Assembly: GCF_963678635.1 (NCBI RefSeq)
Contig: NC_087068.1
Coordinates: 8,068,027-8,132,026 of the forward strand
Reading direction: 5' to 3'
DNA from: Symsagittifera roscoffensis
Lineage: Eukaryota > Xenacoelomorpha > Acoela > Convolutidae
Length of the DNA stretch: 64,000 nucleotides
The notes beneath the pieces are model-generated. The model did not search any database. It saw only the letters and a program-made list of their open reading frames with translations, and was not told the origin of the DNA. Both the position numbers and the translations under genes were made by a program. Shown one piece after another: positions 12,275 through 23,975 of this stretch. The stretch's first letter is position 1. Each line of letters starts with the position of its first letter.

Positions 12275-13901
12275 GAGAAGCAAGAGATGGAGGAGAAGCA
12301 GCGTCGGGAAGAGATGGAACTGGACTACCTCGCCCCCTTCTTCGCCCAGATCGGCAGCAGCTCCGAGGGGGAGAAGGGAGGGGGGACTCTGACTGAACCA
12401 CAGGCTAGGAAGATGAAGGAAGACGCTCTGGCTGATCTAAAGCAGAGATTGATTGATAAGGCCAATCTCATCCAGGCACGATTCGAAAAGGTGCGCTTTT
12501 TTCATCTTGGGTATTTATGGGAGATGGACTCAAAACTGAAGTTTAAAGTTAGCTAATATTGTTAACTTATGCAAATTATTCCTATTTTGAACCAACCGTT
12601 TTTGGTCTGCGAATTGGAAATTTTTTCTCTAAGGCCTCCTTACGTGAGCTTAATTTTAACAAACAGCGTGCGCTGAAAAAACGCTATCTTTTGTTCCAAT
12701 CCATCGAAAAGATCTAAAAATTGCATTTTTCTGTGAAATTGGTAAAAATTGTCTGAAATCTTCAATAATGATATTATTTTACGATTTTGTTGCGCAAAGA
12801 AATTCTTCATTTCTCTCTTTTCTTTTATTTACTGTTCGCTGAGACGCGGCAACTTTTGTATTGTTTGAAATTTTTTCTCTCTGACCATTAACACAACATT
12901 ACCTTTTTTATCTTCTGGAGAAAAGCTAATTAGGGTCATTTAAATGTTCTGAGAGAGCCCGGAAAAACTACTTGGTCGACCATAAACTTGAAACAAAATA
13001 CCCCCCCCCCCCCAAAAAATCCTAGATTTACTACTTCAAAGGAGTATAATTAACAAAAGTACTAGGAGAAACTTAGTTTCATCATGTTACTCAACGTCAA
13101 GTTAGAAAGACCAATTCCTTTTTTTGGATCTACTTAAAAATTACTCCCCCTTTCAAGAAAAAAAGGGGGGTTATTGTCAAGTAGATAAAGTTAGTCCAAT
13201 TTTCGACCAATCAGAGTGCAGCGAAGTTTGAATCATAACAAAGGTGGGTGGATTCGTTCAGGAGACTGGTCTGTTGGAGAAGAAGCAGCAGTGGTACCAG
13301 GAACAGCAACTGCTCATGACTAAGGCGGAGGAGGAGGAGTATCTGGCTTACTGTTCAGACGCCATGTTCAGAATACACATCCTCGAACAGAGACTCGCAG
13401 CACACAAGGCCAGTGCCCCGCAGAAGTACAAAAAGTGAGTCATTCCACGTATAATGGTTATTCATTCGTTTTGAAGGGGAGAAAACAAATAAATTCTTAA
13501 ATTCTAAACAACAAGTAGCAAACTGAATCAAAAATTGATGAAAAAAAAAACAGTATGAATCATACTCGACACCATCTCATATTTATTTATGGTGCCAGCG
13601 TGAAAAAAATATATTTAATTTTTTCAAAGTATTCTTTGCATTGAGACAGCACCAAACAGTTTTTTTATTTGCCTCTAATTTTATTTCGAATGAATCGCAT
13701 CAAGGATAAATGACCTGGAATTTGAAACACGACATGAAAAAAATTCAACCTGAAAAATTCAAAACCAGTCCCGAAGTCAATCACGAAAATTTCAATACTC
13801 GTCATAGATTTCGGTTTTTCTCAAATAATTTTTTGATCTCTTTTAGATTGGAGGAGAAATTGATGTCAGATCCAAGACTTGCCAAATACATCGCCAGATG
13901 A
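12275..13901 (+). CDS. DRC7: Dynein regulatory complex subunit 7-like, last three exons
   Basis: Three exons with matching phases: 12275-12490 (after tttgttcag, donor GAAAAG|gtgcgc, phase 0), 13262-13434 (after attcgttcag, donor AAAAA|gtgagt) and 13847-13901 (after tcttttag), ending in TGA: 147 codons in total. The protein is charged and helical, with segments that I recall as diagnostic of the DRC7 (FAP50/CCDC135) C-terminus: DLKQRLIDKANLIQARFEK, an aromatic QQWYQ block, a YCSDAMFRIHILEQRL block and a final LEEKL-x-DPRL. DRC7 is part of the nexin-dynein regulatory complex of the axoneme, which controls dynein activity in cilia and flagella. Upstream exons (most of the ~800-residue protein) were not found and are either in the AT-rich DNA to the left or outside the window. 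The identity rests on remembered motifs; the exon structure is well supported. Confidence 0.75.
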
Positions 13902-14375
13902 ATTAAAGTTGACTAGACAAAGTTGACAAAACTCCTCGTGACTTTGCCGAAAGTTGATAGCAACAAGTTCACTTGACTATGAAGATTAGAATTGTTTTAA
14001 ATTATCAAAAAATTAGAAAATCATCGCAAAATCTGATATTTTTTGAAAGCAATCATGAAAAAACGTCTGGTTCGTTTGGCGTCTAATTAACCATTCATAA
14101 TTGATGTAGATTTTTTATTAGTTTGGGAAAACTTGTTATTACAACTTTGGCAGCGTCAACTTAAACCTTCGGAAACAGGAAAATATCTTGACATTAGCTC
14201 ACCCTCGATGCTCAAACATATCAGATAATATCTTAGTTTTACCAGTCCAAATTGGCACATGTGTTTTGTAAAAACCCATGATCAATGTAAAACTGACAAT
14301 GGCTTCAATTCTAAATCTTTATTCCGTATCTTTTGTTTATACTAGCTGAGAACGAAATAAAACAAAGATAGCACA

Positions 14376-14450
14376 GAATGTTCTGACCATACGCTTAAAA
14401 AAAGAATGTTCTGACCATACGCTTAAAACAAAGAATGTTCCGATCAAAAA
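14376..14450. repeat. Short tandem repeat, 28-bp period
   Basis: A GAATGTTCTGACCATACGC block occurs at 14376 and 14404 with a partial third copy at 14433. The motif is related to the cggaacattc blocks in other repeats of this window. Confidence 0.7.
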
Positions 14451-15050
14451 AATCAGTTTTGTTTGTGCGTGCTTTGAATGCAAGAAAAAATTTTAGGTAC
14501 TTCTAATATTCATAGTAAAATAGGCATGCTAGAAAAGTTTTATTCAAAAAATAACTTATAAAAAAACTATTATTTTCTTAAATTTTGCATAAGATGGAGC
14601 TATAAAATCTTTTTGATAGCTTCATTTGCTAAACTTATAGAGCTGGAATGAGTGACTAAGTTAATTTGCTAAGTTCATGGCCTGTTTACTACTAATCTGC
14701 GACTATTTAAGCCCCCTCACCCTTGAAACACATATGCACACAGATTTTCTTTCGATCTACATCTGACGCAATCTGAGGCCAATACACCAATATACTGTAG
14801 GTCGTAACCTATTGAGCCAATGAAAAGGAAAGGGTGTTACAAAATATGGCATTCAATCAAGTTGTTGTTGTGGAATTACAACCAACGAACAAATTTTGAA
14901 TAAGAAGCATATTTGAAATACTAACAAGAACAAAATTTGTTATTTGCGATAAATTTGTTGCCAACAAAAGCGTGCAGGATGAGATTCCAGGTGAGTCCTG
15001 TAAATATAGTTGGTAACGGAAAAAGTCTAGTAGATGGTTACAACAGGCTT

Positions 15051-15461
15051 CAGACTTGTTAACGGGCCGCCATAATTGAGGCCCGGCCCGGCCCGATATA
15101 ATTCAAGTCGAGCCCGTTGGCGGCCCGATAAACAGGGAATTTATTAAATATCGGCCCGTTGGGGCCCGTTGCTGCTTTTTTGGTAAAAAACAAATTTGTT
15201 TCAAAACAATTTTAATTAACTGTTTTACTTATTTATAAAGACCTTTTTTAAAAGCCATGGAAACCATTTCAATTGCTTCAACGGTTGTAGGCGAAAGTTT
15301 TGCCCGTCTTTCGGATACCGTCAGACCGCAATCAGAGTTGGTCAGTAACATAACATTGGTTAGTGAATAAAAGTAAGGCCCGTTGGGGCCCGTTGACAAA
15401 AGTGAAAACCTCGGCCCGGCCCGTTGAGGCCCACGGGCGGCCCGGCCCGTTGACAAGTATG
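15051..15461. mobile_element. GC-rich non-autonomous hAT-like element (411 bp)
   Basis: Flanked by a perfect 8-bp direct repeat ACAGGCTT (15043-15050 and 15462-15469), the target-site length of hAT transposons. The ends are inverted: CAGACTTGTTAACGGGCC on the left against the complement of CCCGTTGACAAGTATG on the right. The subterminal regions are full of GGCCCG motifs, unlike the AT-rich surroundings. There is no transposase frame, so it depends on an enzyme supplied in trans. Confidence 0.85.
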
Positions 15462-15527
15462 ACAGGCTTACTATTGCAAATGTTAAAATCTAAGAAACGG
15501 TTAAAAATTATCTAGTTGTTGCGCTAC

Positions 15528-15685
15528 ACTTGTCTCAAAACTGAAAAAAAAACTGACTTTATTTTCACGACAGATATTTTATTCGTTTTATAAAATTATT
15601 TCAGTTTTAAGAAATATCAATGGTTGTCGTCGAACAACATCAATGTCGTGAAAACTAAGTCTATTTTTTCAGTTTTCAAACAAGT
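15528..15685. mobile_element. Small inverted-repeat element (MITE)
   Basis: The two ends are inverted over about 45 bp: ACTTGTCTCAAAACTGAAAA at the left against the complement of a CAGTTTTCAAACAAGT block at the right, with a shared TTTTCACGACA further in. It has no coding capacity, and the target duplication is not clear. Confidence 0.6.
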
Positions 15686-15817
15686 CGAATGGATAGTGTT
15701 TCGAGCTTTATTTAGATTTTCACATTTGCAATCGAAATCATGTTGTAACCAGTTCAAAGAATTTTTTCCCGTAATTAACTTGAATTAACTTACTTCACCT
15801 GGCCTAAGATGTTTTGT

Positions 15818-16050
15818 TTGCGCAAAGATTAAGTGCTACAAAACCATACCGGATGAGGTTGACTGTAATTTTGTTTAAAGCACTTTTAGTCGCAACTTCT
15901 TAACTTCATAAATTTTTTCGCGTTTTGAAAAAAACATCGTTAATAAAAGTTAAGAACAACAAGGTTAAGAAATTACGGCTAAAAGTGTTTCAAAACAATA
16001 TATCAGTCAACCTCATCAGGCGTGATTTTGCAGTACTCAATTTTGCGCGA
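15818..16050. mobile_element. Foldback MITE (~233 bp)
   Basis: Long imperfect inverted arms: the left arm has TTGCGCAAAG, GGATGAGGTTGACTG, CACTTTTAGTCG and CTTCTTAACTT; the right arm has their complements in reverse order, ending CAGTCAACCTCATCAGG and TTTTGCGCG. It would form a near-full-length hairpin. No open frame. Confidence 0.7.
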
Positions 16051-17730
16051 ATAAAATACCGAGAACTTTGATTTTTTGAAATTCTGTGATTGGATCAAAA
16101 AGAGAATATATGTTGCAATACAAATAGTAGTGAAAATTAACCAAACTTAATAATAATGATGTAACTCGACCACATTATGCAAGAAACTCTGATTTCATTC
16201 TCGGATCTTTTCATTTTAAGATAAATTAATGTTTTGTCATTTTTGTGGAAAGGATAACAAGTTTTTGAACTTCTAACTTCAAAAGACGAACTGTTACTGA
16301 AATCTTTTTAATTTTCATTGAGCAACGTTATTTACAAAGAGAGTTTTTGTTTCGTTCCTTTTTCTGGAAAATACATTGCATGTTTTTGCAATTTGACTTC
16401 CAGCTTATTTCAGTTCCCTTCATCTATTTGTAAAAAGAGCGGCAAATTTCGCTCTCTATTATTATAAGAACGACTGCCAATAAAAAAAAATGAATGATTC
16501 CAAATTTCAAAAGCTAATTTCTTTGTTCAAAATTCCCAGCAAAATAAAAAAAAAATTGTTGATCCAGTGCTTCATTTTGGGTAATTTTTTCAACTAAATG
16601 TCAAGTATTTGTACACTTCAAGGAGCCTGAAAAAACGATATAAAAATCTTTAAAATTTATCAAAATTTTTCAGTGTTTTTCCTGCGTTCATTGACACGTT
16701 TTCATTGGATGATAAAGCCTTCAGGTACATTATATAGTGCCAAAAACCTATTCTAGGCCGTAATCACTTCCCAGTCAGGCATAGTGATCGGAATAAAAAA
16801 TAATAACCTTTTGTAGGTGTGCAAGTTGCCTTTAAAGTCTCTTCTGACCACAAAGAATACAGTTTTATCTAATGGTTTGACGGGTAAAAAAAGTTCTTGA
16901 AGCAAAAAATGTTTCTCATGAAACTTTCAGTTTTTTCTATTGCTGGCATACCTAAGGCATGAAATCATTAAAATGTATTTTGCTTAATAAGTGTTGAGTT
17001 TTTTCGTTATTTCGTATGAATAAATTTTAGACTAATTTTTTGTATCGCTTGACTCAAAACAACGAAGTTGTACTCAAAATTGGCATCAAAGGTAGGACGT
17101 TTCGGAAAAAAAAGCAACTCGATTTTAAAATAGGGTTGTCTCTTGCAGTTATTACAGTTTGTAAATTGCAACATGTTTTCGAAAAAAAAAAATTTGAAAG
17201 TAAGCTATCATAAAACTTAAGCCTTTCAAGTCTCTCTCACATAAAACATTGCTTATGTTTGCTTAATCTGAACATCCGAAACTCTTGTTGGGTAGAGGGA
17301 ATAAATTTCTTGCGAGAGGACACAACTTAAAAATTGCGAGAGGTCACAACGCGTTTTTCGAATCATAATTTTTCAAAACATGACCTAAACAGCTTTTTGG
17401 TCTTATTTTCCAAAGCTTTTCTGCGAAGTAAAGATATTTTTGGCAAATTAAGATTTCTTGTGTTAACTCGAAAAATCAATTTGTTCGACCTTAAACCAGG
17501 TCGAAAAATTTTCCAAAAAATATGTCGACCTAATATGGGAACCCTTGATCCTACATTTGTCGAAATTTGTTTTTAAATTTAGTTTTCTCTGAAGAGCGAG
17601 CCAAATTTTCAATTTTTAAATGTATTAGTTGAAAGGTTGTTGCTTTATTTATATTGCAGCTCAGTATTATATTTAATTCATACTTTTAGCCTGAGGGCGA
17701 GGCAAGAAGTTAGCCCGGAAAAATATCCAA

Positions 17731-18455
17731 TGAAAATTGCATGTACACTCAAAAGTTGAGGTAGAATTACTTTAAGTCACTTAAAGTAAGTGGTTTTTAA
17801 GGTAAAATTTACCTCAAGTCTACCTTAAATTACTTAAGGTAAATCTGTACCTTAAAAAGTAAAGGTAACTTAAGGTAAGTTCAGGTAATTTTTGCAAATT
17901 TTTTGGAAAAACTATTTCGGAGGTAATTTTTTAATTTAAAAAAGTTAAAACTTTCTGATCACGTTTAGAGCAATTCAGTGTAGTACAAGTATTTTCAATT
18001 GTAAAAAAGAACCAGTATAAAATTAAAAAAGTACAAAATGATCGCACATTAAAAGTTGAGGTGAAATTACCTTGAATTTTACCTTAAGTTGCCCCAAGTT
18101 TACCTTGGAAATTTACCTTAACTGTTAATGTGAATACACAGTTAAGGTAAATTTTCACGGTAAATTTGGGGTAACTTAGTGTAAAATTCAAGTTAATTTC
18201 ACCAAGTGAGGTTGAGGTGAGTTAAGGTAATAGTTTAAGTGGCTTAGTTAAGGTAACTTTTTCAGCTAAACTTGGGGTGACTTAAGGTAAAATTTCAGGT
18301 TGTTCCCCACAAGTTTTAAGGTAAACTTCAGGTGACTTAAGATAGTAGTTAGGTGACTTGAGGTAAAGTTAAGGTGAGCACTTTAACTGTTGAGGTAACT
18401 TAAGGTAGTTTTCAAAGTAAATTTACCTCACTTTTTTTGGTACATGCAATTTTCA
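17731..18455. mobile_element. Palindromic element rich in CTTAAGGTAA motifs
   Basis: Bounded by the inverted repeats TGAAAATTGCATGTAC (17731) and GTACATGCAATTTTCA (ending 18455). The interior consists of dozens of variants of ACTTAAGGTAA and its complement TTACCTTAAGT, arranged so that the two halves are roughly complementary. No coding frame and no obvious target duplication. Likely a foldback DNA transposon with internally amplified short repeats. Confidence 0.7.
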
Positions 18456-18896
18456 GCGCAATTTTAAACAGGGGCACAAGATCGGTTCACTGTGTAGAGC
18501 TGAACAGGTCACATGCTGGCTCTCTCTGTCGTGGATAAATGGTCCTAATTGGGTCCTAAAGTATTCTGAAGATCTTATTTTTGATTTTAAAAACTGTTGT
18601 TGTCACATGACTTTTCGATGAAACTTTGGAAAAAAAAATTTTGGAAAAAAAAATGCCATACGATTGAATGGCGCACCAAAAATGTTTCCAGGCACCATTT
18701 TGTTCAAACTCAGCATGGTAGTACAAAACTATAAGTCCTTCTACGGGGCACCGATATGTTTTAAAGCGGCACCATGTGTAATTTTTTCATCAACAGAACT
18801 GCTCTTTGTGCTACTTGACTGTTTTAAAAATTTAAATGACAGTTAATAACGCAGTTTAATAAGATACATTTAGTTTCATTTATATCTAGCCACAAA

Positions 18897-18928
18897 ATGG
18901 CTTCCAACACAGGAGGTGGTATGAACTG
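18897..18928 (+). other. Candidate short first coding exon
   Basis: An ATG in good context (cacaaaATGG) is followed by 10 codons and a strong donor AACTG|gtaagt. The phase does not join to the frame starting at 19226 through any acceptor I could find, so it may belong to another transcript or be chance. Confidence 0.25.
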
Positions 18929-19225
18929 GTAAGTAATAGCAAATTCTAGAATGGTTTGACTAATTTGCGGACCCCGACTAGGAGTTGAGGTGTCCATACC
19001 AATTTTGATAAAATTAATTTAATCATTTTTAATTTAGATATAATAACGCATTAGTTTCTTCCAGTTTTTTTCCAATTTTTTCAGACTCTCAGCTCAGCGC
19101 TGTGAGACAACTTGGTTGCTTGTATTTAACGATGATTACTTTCGCATCAAAAAATAGAATGAAAAGTTTCGACTATAACGAAAAAAGCGCAATGTATATT
19201 TCTTGAGTGCTGGGCCCTGACAAAA

Positions 19226-22200
19226 ATGGTTTTGGATCGATTTAAATTTACTCTAAATGGTGTTTCTAGTACCTCTAAGCTGATCTTATTGATTGCGGCC
19301 TTGTTTGGAGTGGGACTGGTTGTGTTAGTACACAAAGCAGACGAAATAGATCGAGACAGACAACGACAAGTAGGGACTATAAAGATTTGTTCATCTAGCT
19401 TTTTGATTGAGTTTTCCAAACGTTCCAAATAGTTTTTTGTTTCCAAAGTTCAAAGATTTGTTCATCTAGCTTTTTGATTGAGTTTTCCAAACGTTCCAAA
19501 TAGTTTTTTGTTTCCAAAGTTCAAAGATTTGTTCATGTAGCTTTTTTTTGAGTTTTCCAAACGTTCCAAATGTTTTTTTGTTTCCAAAGTTCAAAGATCT
19601 GTTTATATAGCTTTTTGTTTGAGTTTTCTAAACGTTTTCCAAACAGAAAAGAGAACGAAATTATGGCAAGCATTTGGTTAATCTTTATTTTTGCGGCGGT
19701 AATTTAAAGTTTGAGAAATGATATCTCATATTGCTAAAAAACGATCATACGGATTTTATACAAACTTGGTATTACAATTTGACAGAGAGAAGGAAACTCA
19801 TCTGAAGGCAATGTTACCAACAATATTGGGAATGGCGATCAAGTGTTCTGCACAGAAAAAGGGTGCGGAGTGGTGGGGTACAAAAGAGAGTCCCACGTGC
19901 ACATCAAGGGACATCTTGAGTGGTGTGATAACAACGAAGCATCTGGAGCTGATTGGCTAGAAAGGGTAGGAAAGTTACTACCCAGTAAAATTGTATCTAG
20001 TTTATAAACAACCCCCCTTCCTGTACGGTCACCAACCCCTCCCCCCTACTATTTTCTGCCCGCATCTGTAACTGTACATACGATTTCAACCTGTGCTATT
20101 TTTTTGAAATAGTTCATAATAGATGAACCTATTATATAGCATCTCCCTATATATCTCCCTATAGTATTGCCCTATATGTTGAAAACAACAGCAGATTATA
20201 AAATGGCTTCGTGTCCTCAACTTGTTCAGATGTCCTTCCATTAACCACATTTTACAGATCCATGTACACTACAAATAAACAAAACCAGATTTCTGGACCC
20301 ATTTATTACCTAATAATAATCACAAAAAAATTAAAAAAAAACATAAATGCGTTTAGGGTATAAATTAATTTTAGGATGAAATTCTAGAGTAAACTGTATA
20401 ATTTGCCAGATAGAGATGTGGGATTCTGACAATTTCCTGCACGGAGGTGACGACTACATGGGGAAGTGTGAAGCAGATGTCTTCAACCATCTCAACTGCC
20501 ACTATGTCGGTCCAGTTCTTCTGGAGGGATCCAGCTACACCAACCCACCTGATATCTACTTCAAGTTCTACCCCATTCGTCATGTTTGCCAACGGGCAGG
20601 AGGTATTCTAGTTACTTTCGGGACAGCTCAAACACAAATAAAGCAAGCGAAGCAGAAACATTAAAAGTTTAGGGTGAGAGGAAGGGGGGGGGGCAGAAGC
20701 AAAATAATTTGAATCAGGGGCGGATCTAGGATTTTTTCGAGGGGAGGGCGGATTTTCAAAAAAATTTCGAAAATTTTGACGACCTTTTTTTTTTAGGTCG
20801 ATCAGATTGATTTTCCGAGCTCTCCCAAAACATTAAAAAGACCCTGCTTTGGCCAAATTTTCTGCGCCGCAGGCAATTTTTTGAAAAAACAGGTCAAAAA
20901 AGCCGTTTCAAAATATGTATATATTGGCTCCGAAGGCGCCTTTAGAAAAATTTTAGGGTCGGTCGGCCAAAAATGAATTTCTTAAAAAGTACCAAAGGGG
21001 GGACCCTTTGGGTTGGCAGGGGGTCGAATCCCTGAGGCGGGGGGGGGGCGTCCGCCTCCCCCCTAAATCCGCCCCTGATTTGAATATTTACGATCAAAAT
21101 TTGCGCCAAAAAATTTGGTTACGAAATGGAGTATTTCAGATACGCGATATTCTAGATAATATCAGACTTTTATAGCCTCGGTCACCAAAATAAACCCCCC
21201 CCCTTGAAATTACTGTAAGTGGGCTTTGTTTCTTTTTTAAAAAAAATGGATTCAAGGAAAGTAGCATGTAATATACTACGTTTCTCGATCTGAAAATTGG
21301 AAATTAGATTGTTAGAAAATTAGATCTGTTAACACACAACAAAACTGTTCGTATCAGGGCGAAGCCCTGAACGTTCCGACTGCCTTTTAAGGTTTATGGA
21401 GTAGTAATAACAAGAAAAAATTAAAAGTAATAAAAAAAATGAATTTTTTTTTCTAATATTTGAAATTTTTTAATGAAAATCATCCTCCCATACGTCTTAT
21501 AAAGTACAAAAGGATAGATTTTGCTCATTATAACAAATCAATTATGGCAAATAAGCTTCTTTCAACCACCAACTTGGAACGATTTCTAAGATGGATTAAA
21601 TCTCCGCTTACGCGTTAATAGCGCGAAATTTATCGTGCGTTAATTGTCCCAAGTTGGCCAAATTGGCAATCTTTAAACAATCATTACTTTAAAAAAATGA
21701 TCACAGGTAAAATATCTTTTCAAATTTGAGCTCAACACAACAACATCTTTCGGCTGATGCAAAAAAACGTCAAAAATGCTGCTAAGCGTTAAAAAGTCGA
21801 AATTTGTCTGAAGAAAACCCAAATATTCGTATCGAAAGTCGGAACAAAAATGCGAAAAAAGCCAAGTTTACGCACAGATAAGTTTGCTTTTGTATGTTTC
21901 GAAATTAGTCTCAGTGCGTCTAGTATAAGTGTTTCCTTTAAAGCAAAATAAACTAATCCTGAACCATGCTGTAATGATTTGGCTGTTTTTAATATTGTTC
22001 CGAATTTCGAAGAATGTGACAGAATATTATATCGCAGAATAGCGATACATTTTGCGCTATTAACGCGTAAGCGGATATTTAATCCGTCTTAGAAGCCGTT
22101 CCAAATTGATTGAAAGGAGCTTATTTGTCATAATTTATTTGTTACAAGGAGCAAAATCTATTGTTTTGTACTGTATTTGGCGTGTGGGGTGATGATTTTT

Positions 22201-23975
22201 TCACAAAAAATCTCAACTGTAAGAAAAAAAAATTATTTTATGTTATTACATTTAATTTTCTTATTGTTTATAGCTCCATAAACCTTAAAAAAGGCAGTCG
22301 GAACATTCAGGGCTTCGCCTTGATACGAGCAGTCTTGTTAAGTATTATCAATTTTATTCAATGTTTTGTTTTCATATGGAAAAAATTTTAATTCAAAGCG
22401 GAGATCAACTTGGGTAGGTTTCACTTATCCTTTATGCATAGATAAACTGATTGAATTGAAAATGAAAAAGATATCTCAAATTGGAGCAACGCCTTGAATG
22501 TTCCTACTGCCCTTTAACGCTTTTGAAGTAGTGATCAATCTAATAGAAAATGATAAAAATTTTAGAAAAGAAAGATGTTTTTAGTTGATTTTCTTGGAAA
22601 CGATTCCACCACACCGTTTTAAATACAAAGTGAACAATTAAAATTAAAGAACTTAATTAAATCTAACATTTAGCAGGCCATTCTTTAAGTTGGAACAATT
22701 TCTAAGCCAGATTAAATAGCCGCTTAGCGTTAATAAAACGAATTATATCGCGCTTTAATTGTCACAAATTGGCAATGTTTGAAACCCCATAACTTCACAA
22801 AATTTATCACAGATGAATTACTGTTTTGAAATTCAGCTCAAGACAACGATAGCTTTCAGATGGTTTAAAAATCAACCAAAAAAGAAAAAGACGTAATCGG
22901 TTGGTTTGCGCATTGCATAATTGCATAAAGACTCCTATAGTATATAAAACTTTGATCTGTTTCGTATTGTCTGAATATCCCGAGGAGTCAATAATCTTGA
23001 TTGTATATCGTTTTTTAAATACAAGCATACCGTTTTTTGAATGCAAGCAATTGCAATAAGAAAAGTACTATGGCTTCATTAATTTCTGAAACTTTATAGA
23101 ATTGTTTTAACTGTCATATAAAAAAAAGAAATTATCTCTTAAATTATTAGAGACTGCAGCGTTGTAGTTTCCGAGATATCACAAGTTCTACTACTTTTTT
23201 TATTCAAAAATTGCGAGATTTATAATACATATTATAAAAAAGTTGGTTTAAATGATTGAGGGCGCAGATTAGAACTGGAAACGTAATTCAACACACCAGG
23301 TTTTAACTTAGGTTCGGGGTCGATTATTGAAATATGATGCTCTGAAATCTTCTGATTTTTGGGAAATTTCTCAAACAAGTTTTTAAATTGAGATTTTAAA
23401 AAATGTGTCTTTTTAATTTTCATGAAGCCTAACCTTTCGATGCAATCATGTTAGTACAAGCTTCTCTGTATGCAGCTTTCAACGTTCGAAACCCGAAAAG
23501 CTGCTTTTCTTCTGTTGTTTATATATTAATAATATGATTACTAATAATAACTCAAAATTTGAATTTCAAGAGCACGATTATCTTTCTCAAAGGTAGACTT
23601 GCAATGGGCATCTTTATTAGTGCCCTTTGTCCATTTGCTCTAAGTTTACAATAAATGTAATACTCAAAAGTGGGTGAAATTAATTATCGCTGTTTTTTAT
23701 TTTGCAAGTCTTGAAGAGTATTTTTGTCTTCTTCCTTTGCAGCGGAATCTGGATGTTTCTTCTCCACGAATGATTACATAATCACTCCCGATTTCGAAGA
23801 CGCCAAAAATTGTCATGTGCCATCTTCATTAGGAATCATATTAACCGACAAGACACGTCTGGACAGTCTGGAACCCTTCCCCCATTACTTTGAACTGGAT
23901 GCTACCAGGAACTGGGTAGTCTGGAAATGCTACGTGGTGCTACTTTTGAAAGAACGATTCCCTGAATTCTGTTGA
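19226..23975 (+). CDS. Uncharacterised type II single-pass membrane protein, four exons
   Basis: Exons 19226-19369, 19786-19965, 20410-20602 and 23743-23975 (750 nt, 249 aa). All junction phases agree (0, 0, 1), and donors and acceptors are canonical (CAA|gtaggg, AGG|gtagga, GGAG|gtattc; gacag, gccag and tgcag before the exons). The ATG is in good context (caaaaATGG). Residues ~18-40 are a transmembrane segment with few positive charges outside, so the C-terminal ~200 residues probably face out of the cytosol; NSS and NVT glycosylation sites follow at ~52 and ~57. The ectodomain has about a dozen cysteines and a WDSDN...GGDDYMGKC stretch (exon 3) resembling the calcium-binding loop of extracellular C2-like modules. 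I do not recognise the family. The introns contain a tandem repeat, a hAT MITE and a foldback element. An upstream coding exon cannot be excluded. Confidence 0.7.
19381..19646. repeat. 71-bp tandem repeat, ~3.8 copies
   Basis: Units start at 19381, 19452, 19523 and 19593, each beginning AAAGAT(T/C)TGTT(C/T)AT and containing TTTTCCAAACGTTCC. The repeat lies entirely inside the first intron of the membrane-protein gene, starting 11 bp after its splice donor. The first two units are nearly identical and later ones drift, as in a locally expanding array. Confidence 0.92.
20715..21077. mobile_element. hAT-type MITE with perfect 8-bp target duplication
   Basis: Ends CAGGGGCGGATCTAGG and CCTAAATCCGCCCCTG are inverted, flanked by ATTTGAAT on both sides (20707-20714, 21078-21085). 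Length 363 bp with no transposase. It is the reference copy for a family seen repeatedly in the window; internal landmarks are a GTCGACC/GGTCGA palindrome and a GGCGCC-rich block. It sits in the third intron of the membrane-protein gene. Confidence 0.93.
21338..22339. mobile_element. 1-kb foldback DNA element
   Basis: Inverted arms hundreds of bp long: the left arm has GTTCGTATCAGGG, CGTTCCGACTGCC and AAGGTTTATGGAG, and further in CTCCGCTTACGCGTTAATAGC; the right arm carries their complements in reverse order. No transposase frame. It lies in the third intron of the membrane-protein gene. Confidence 0.85.
22480..22780. repeat. Diverged half-copy of the 1-kb foldback element
   Basis: Contains GAATGTTCCTACTGCC and, further on, TTGGAACAATTTCTAAGCC and CCGCTTAGCGTTAAT, matching the left arm of the element at 21338 in the same order. 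The second arm is missing. Confidence 0.65.

Noticed and set aside
12195-12401. Minus-strand frame overlapping the DRC7-like exon
   Set aside because: Shadow of a real exon with clear splice sites on the other strand.
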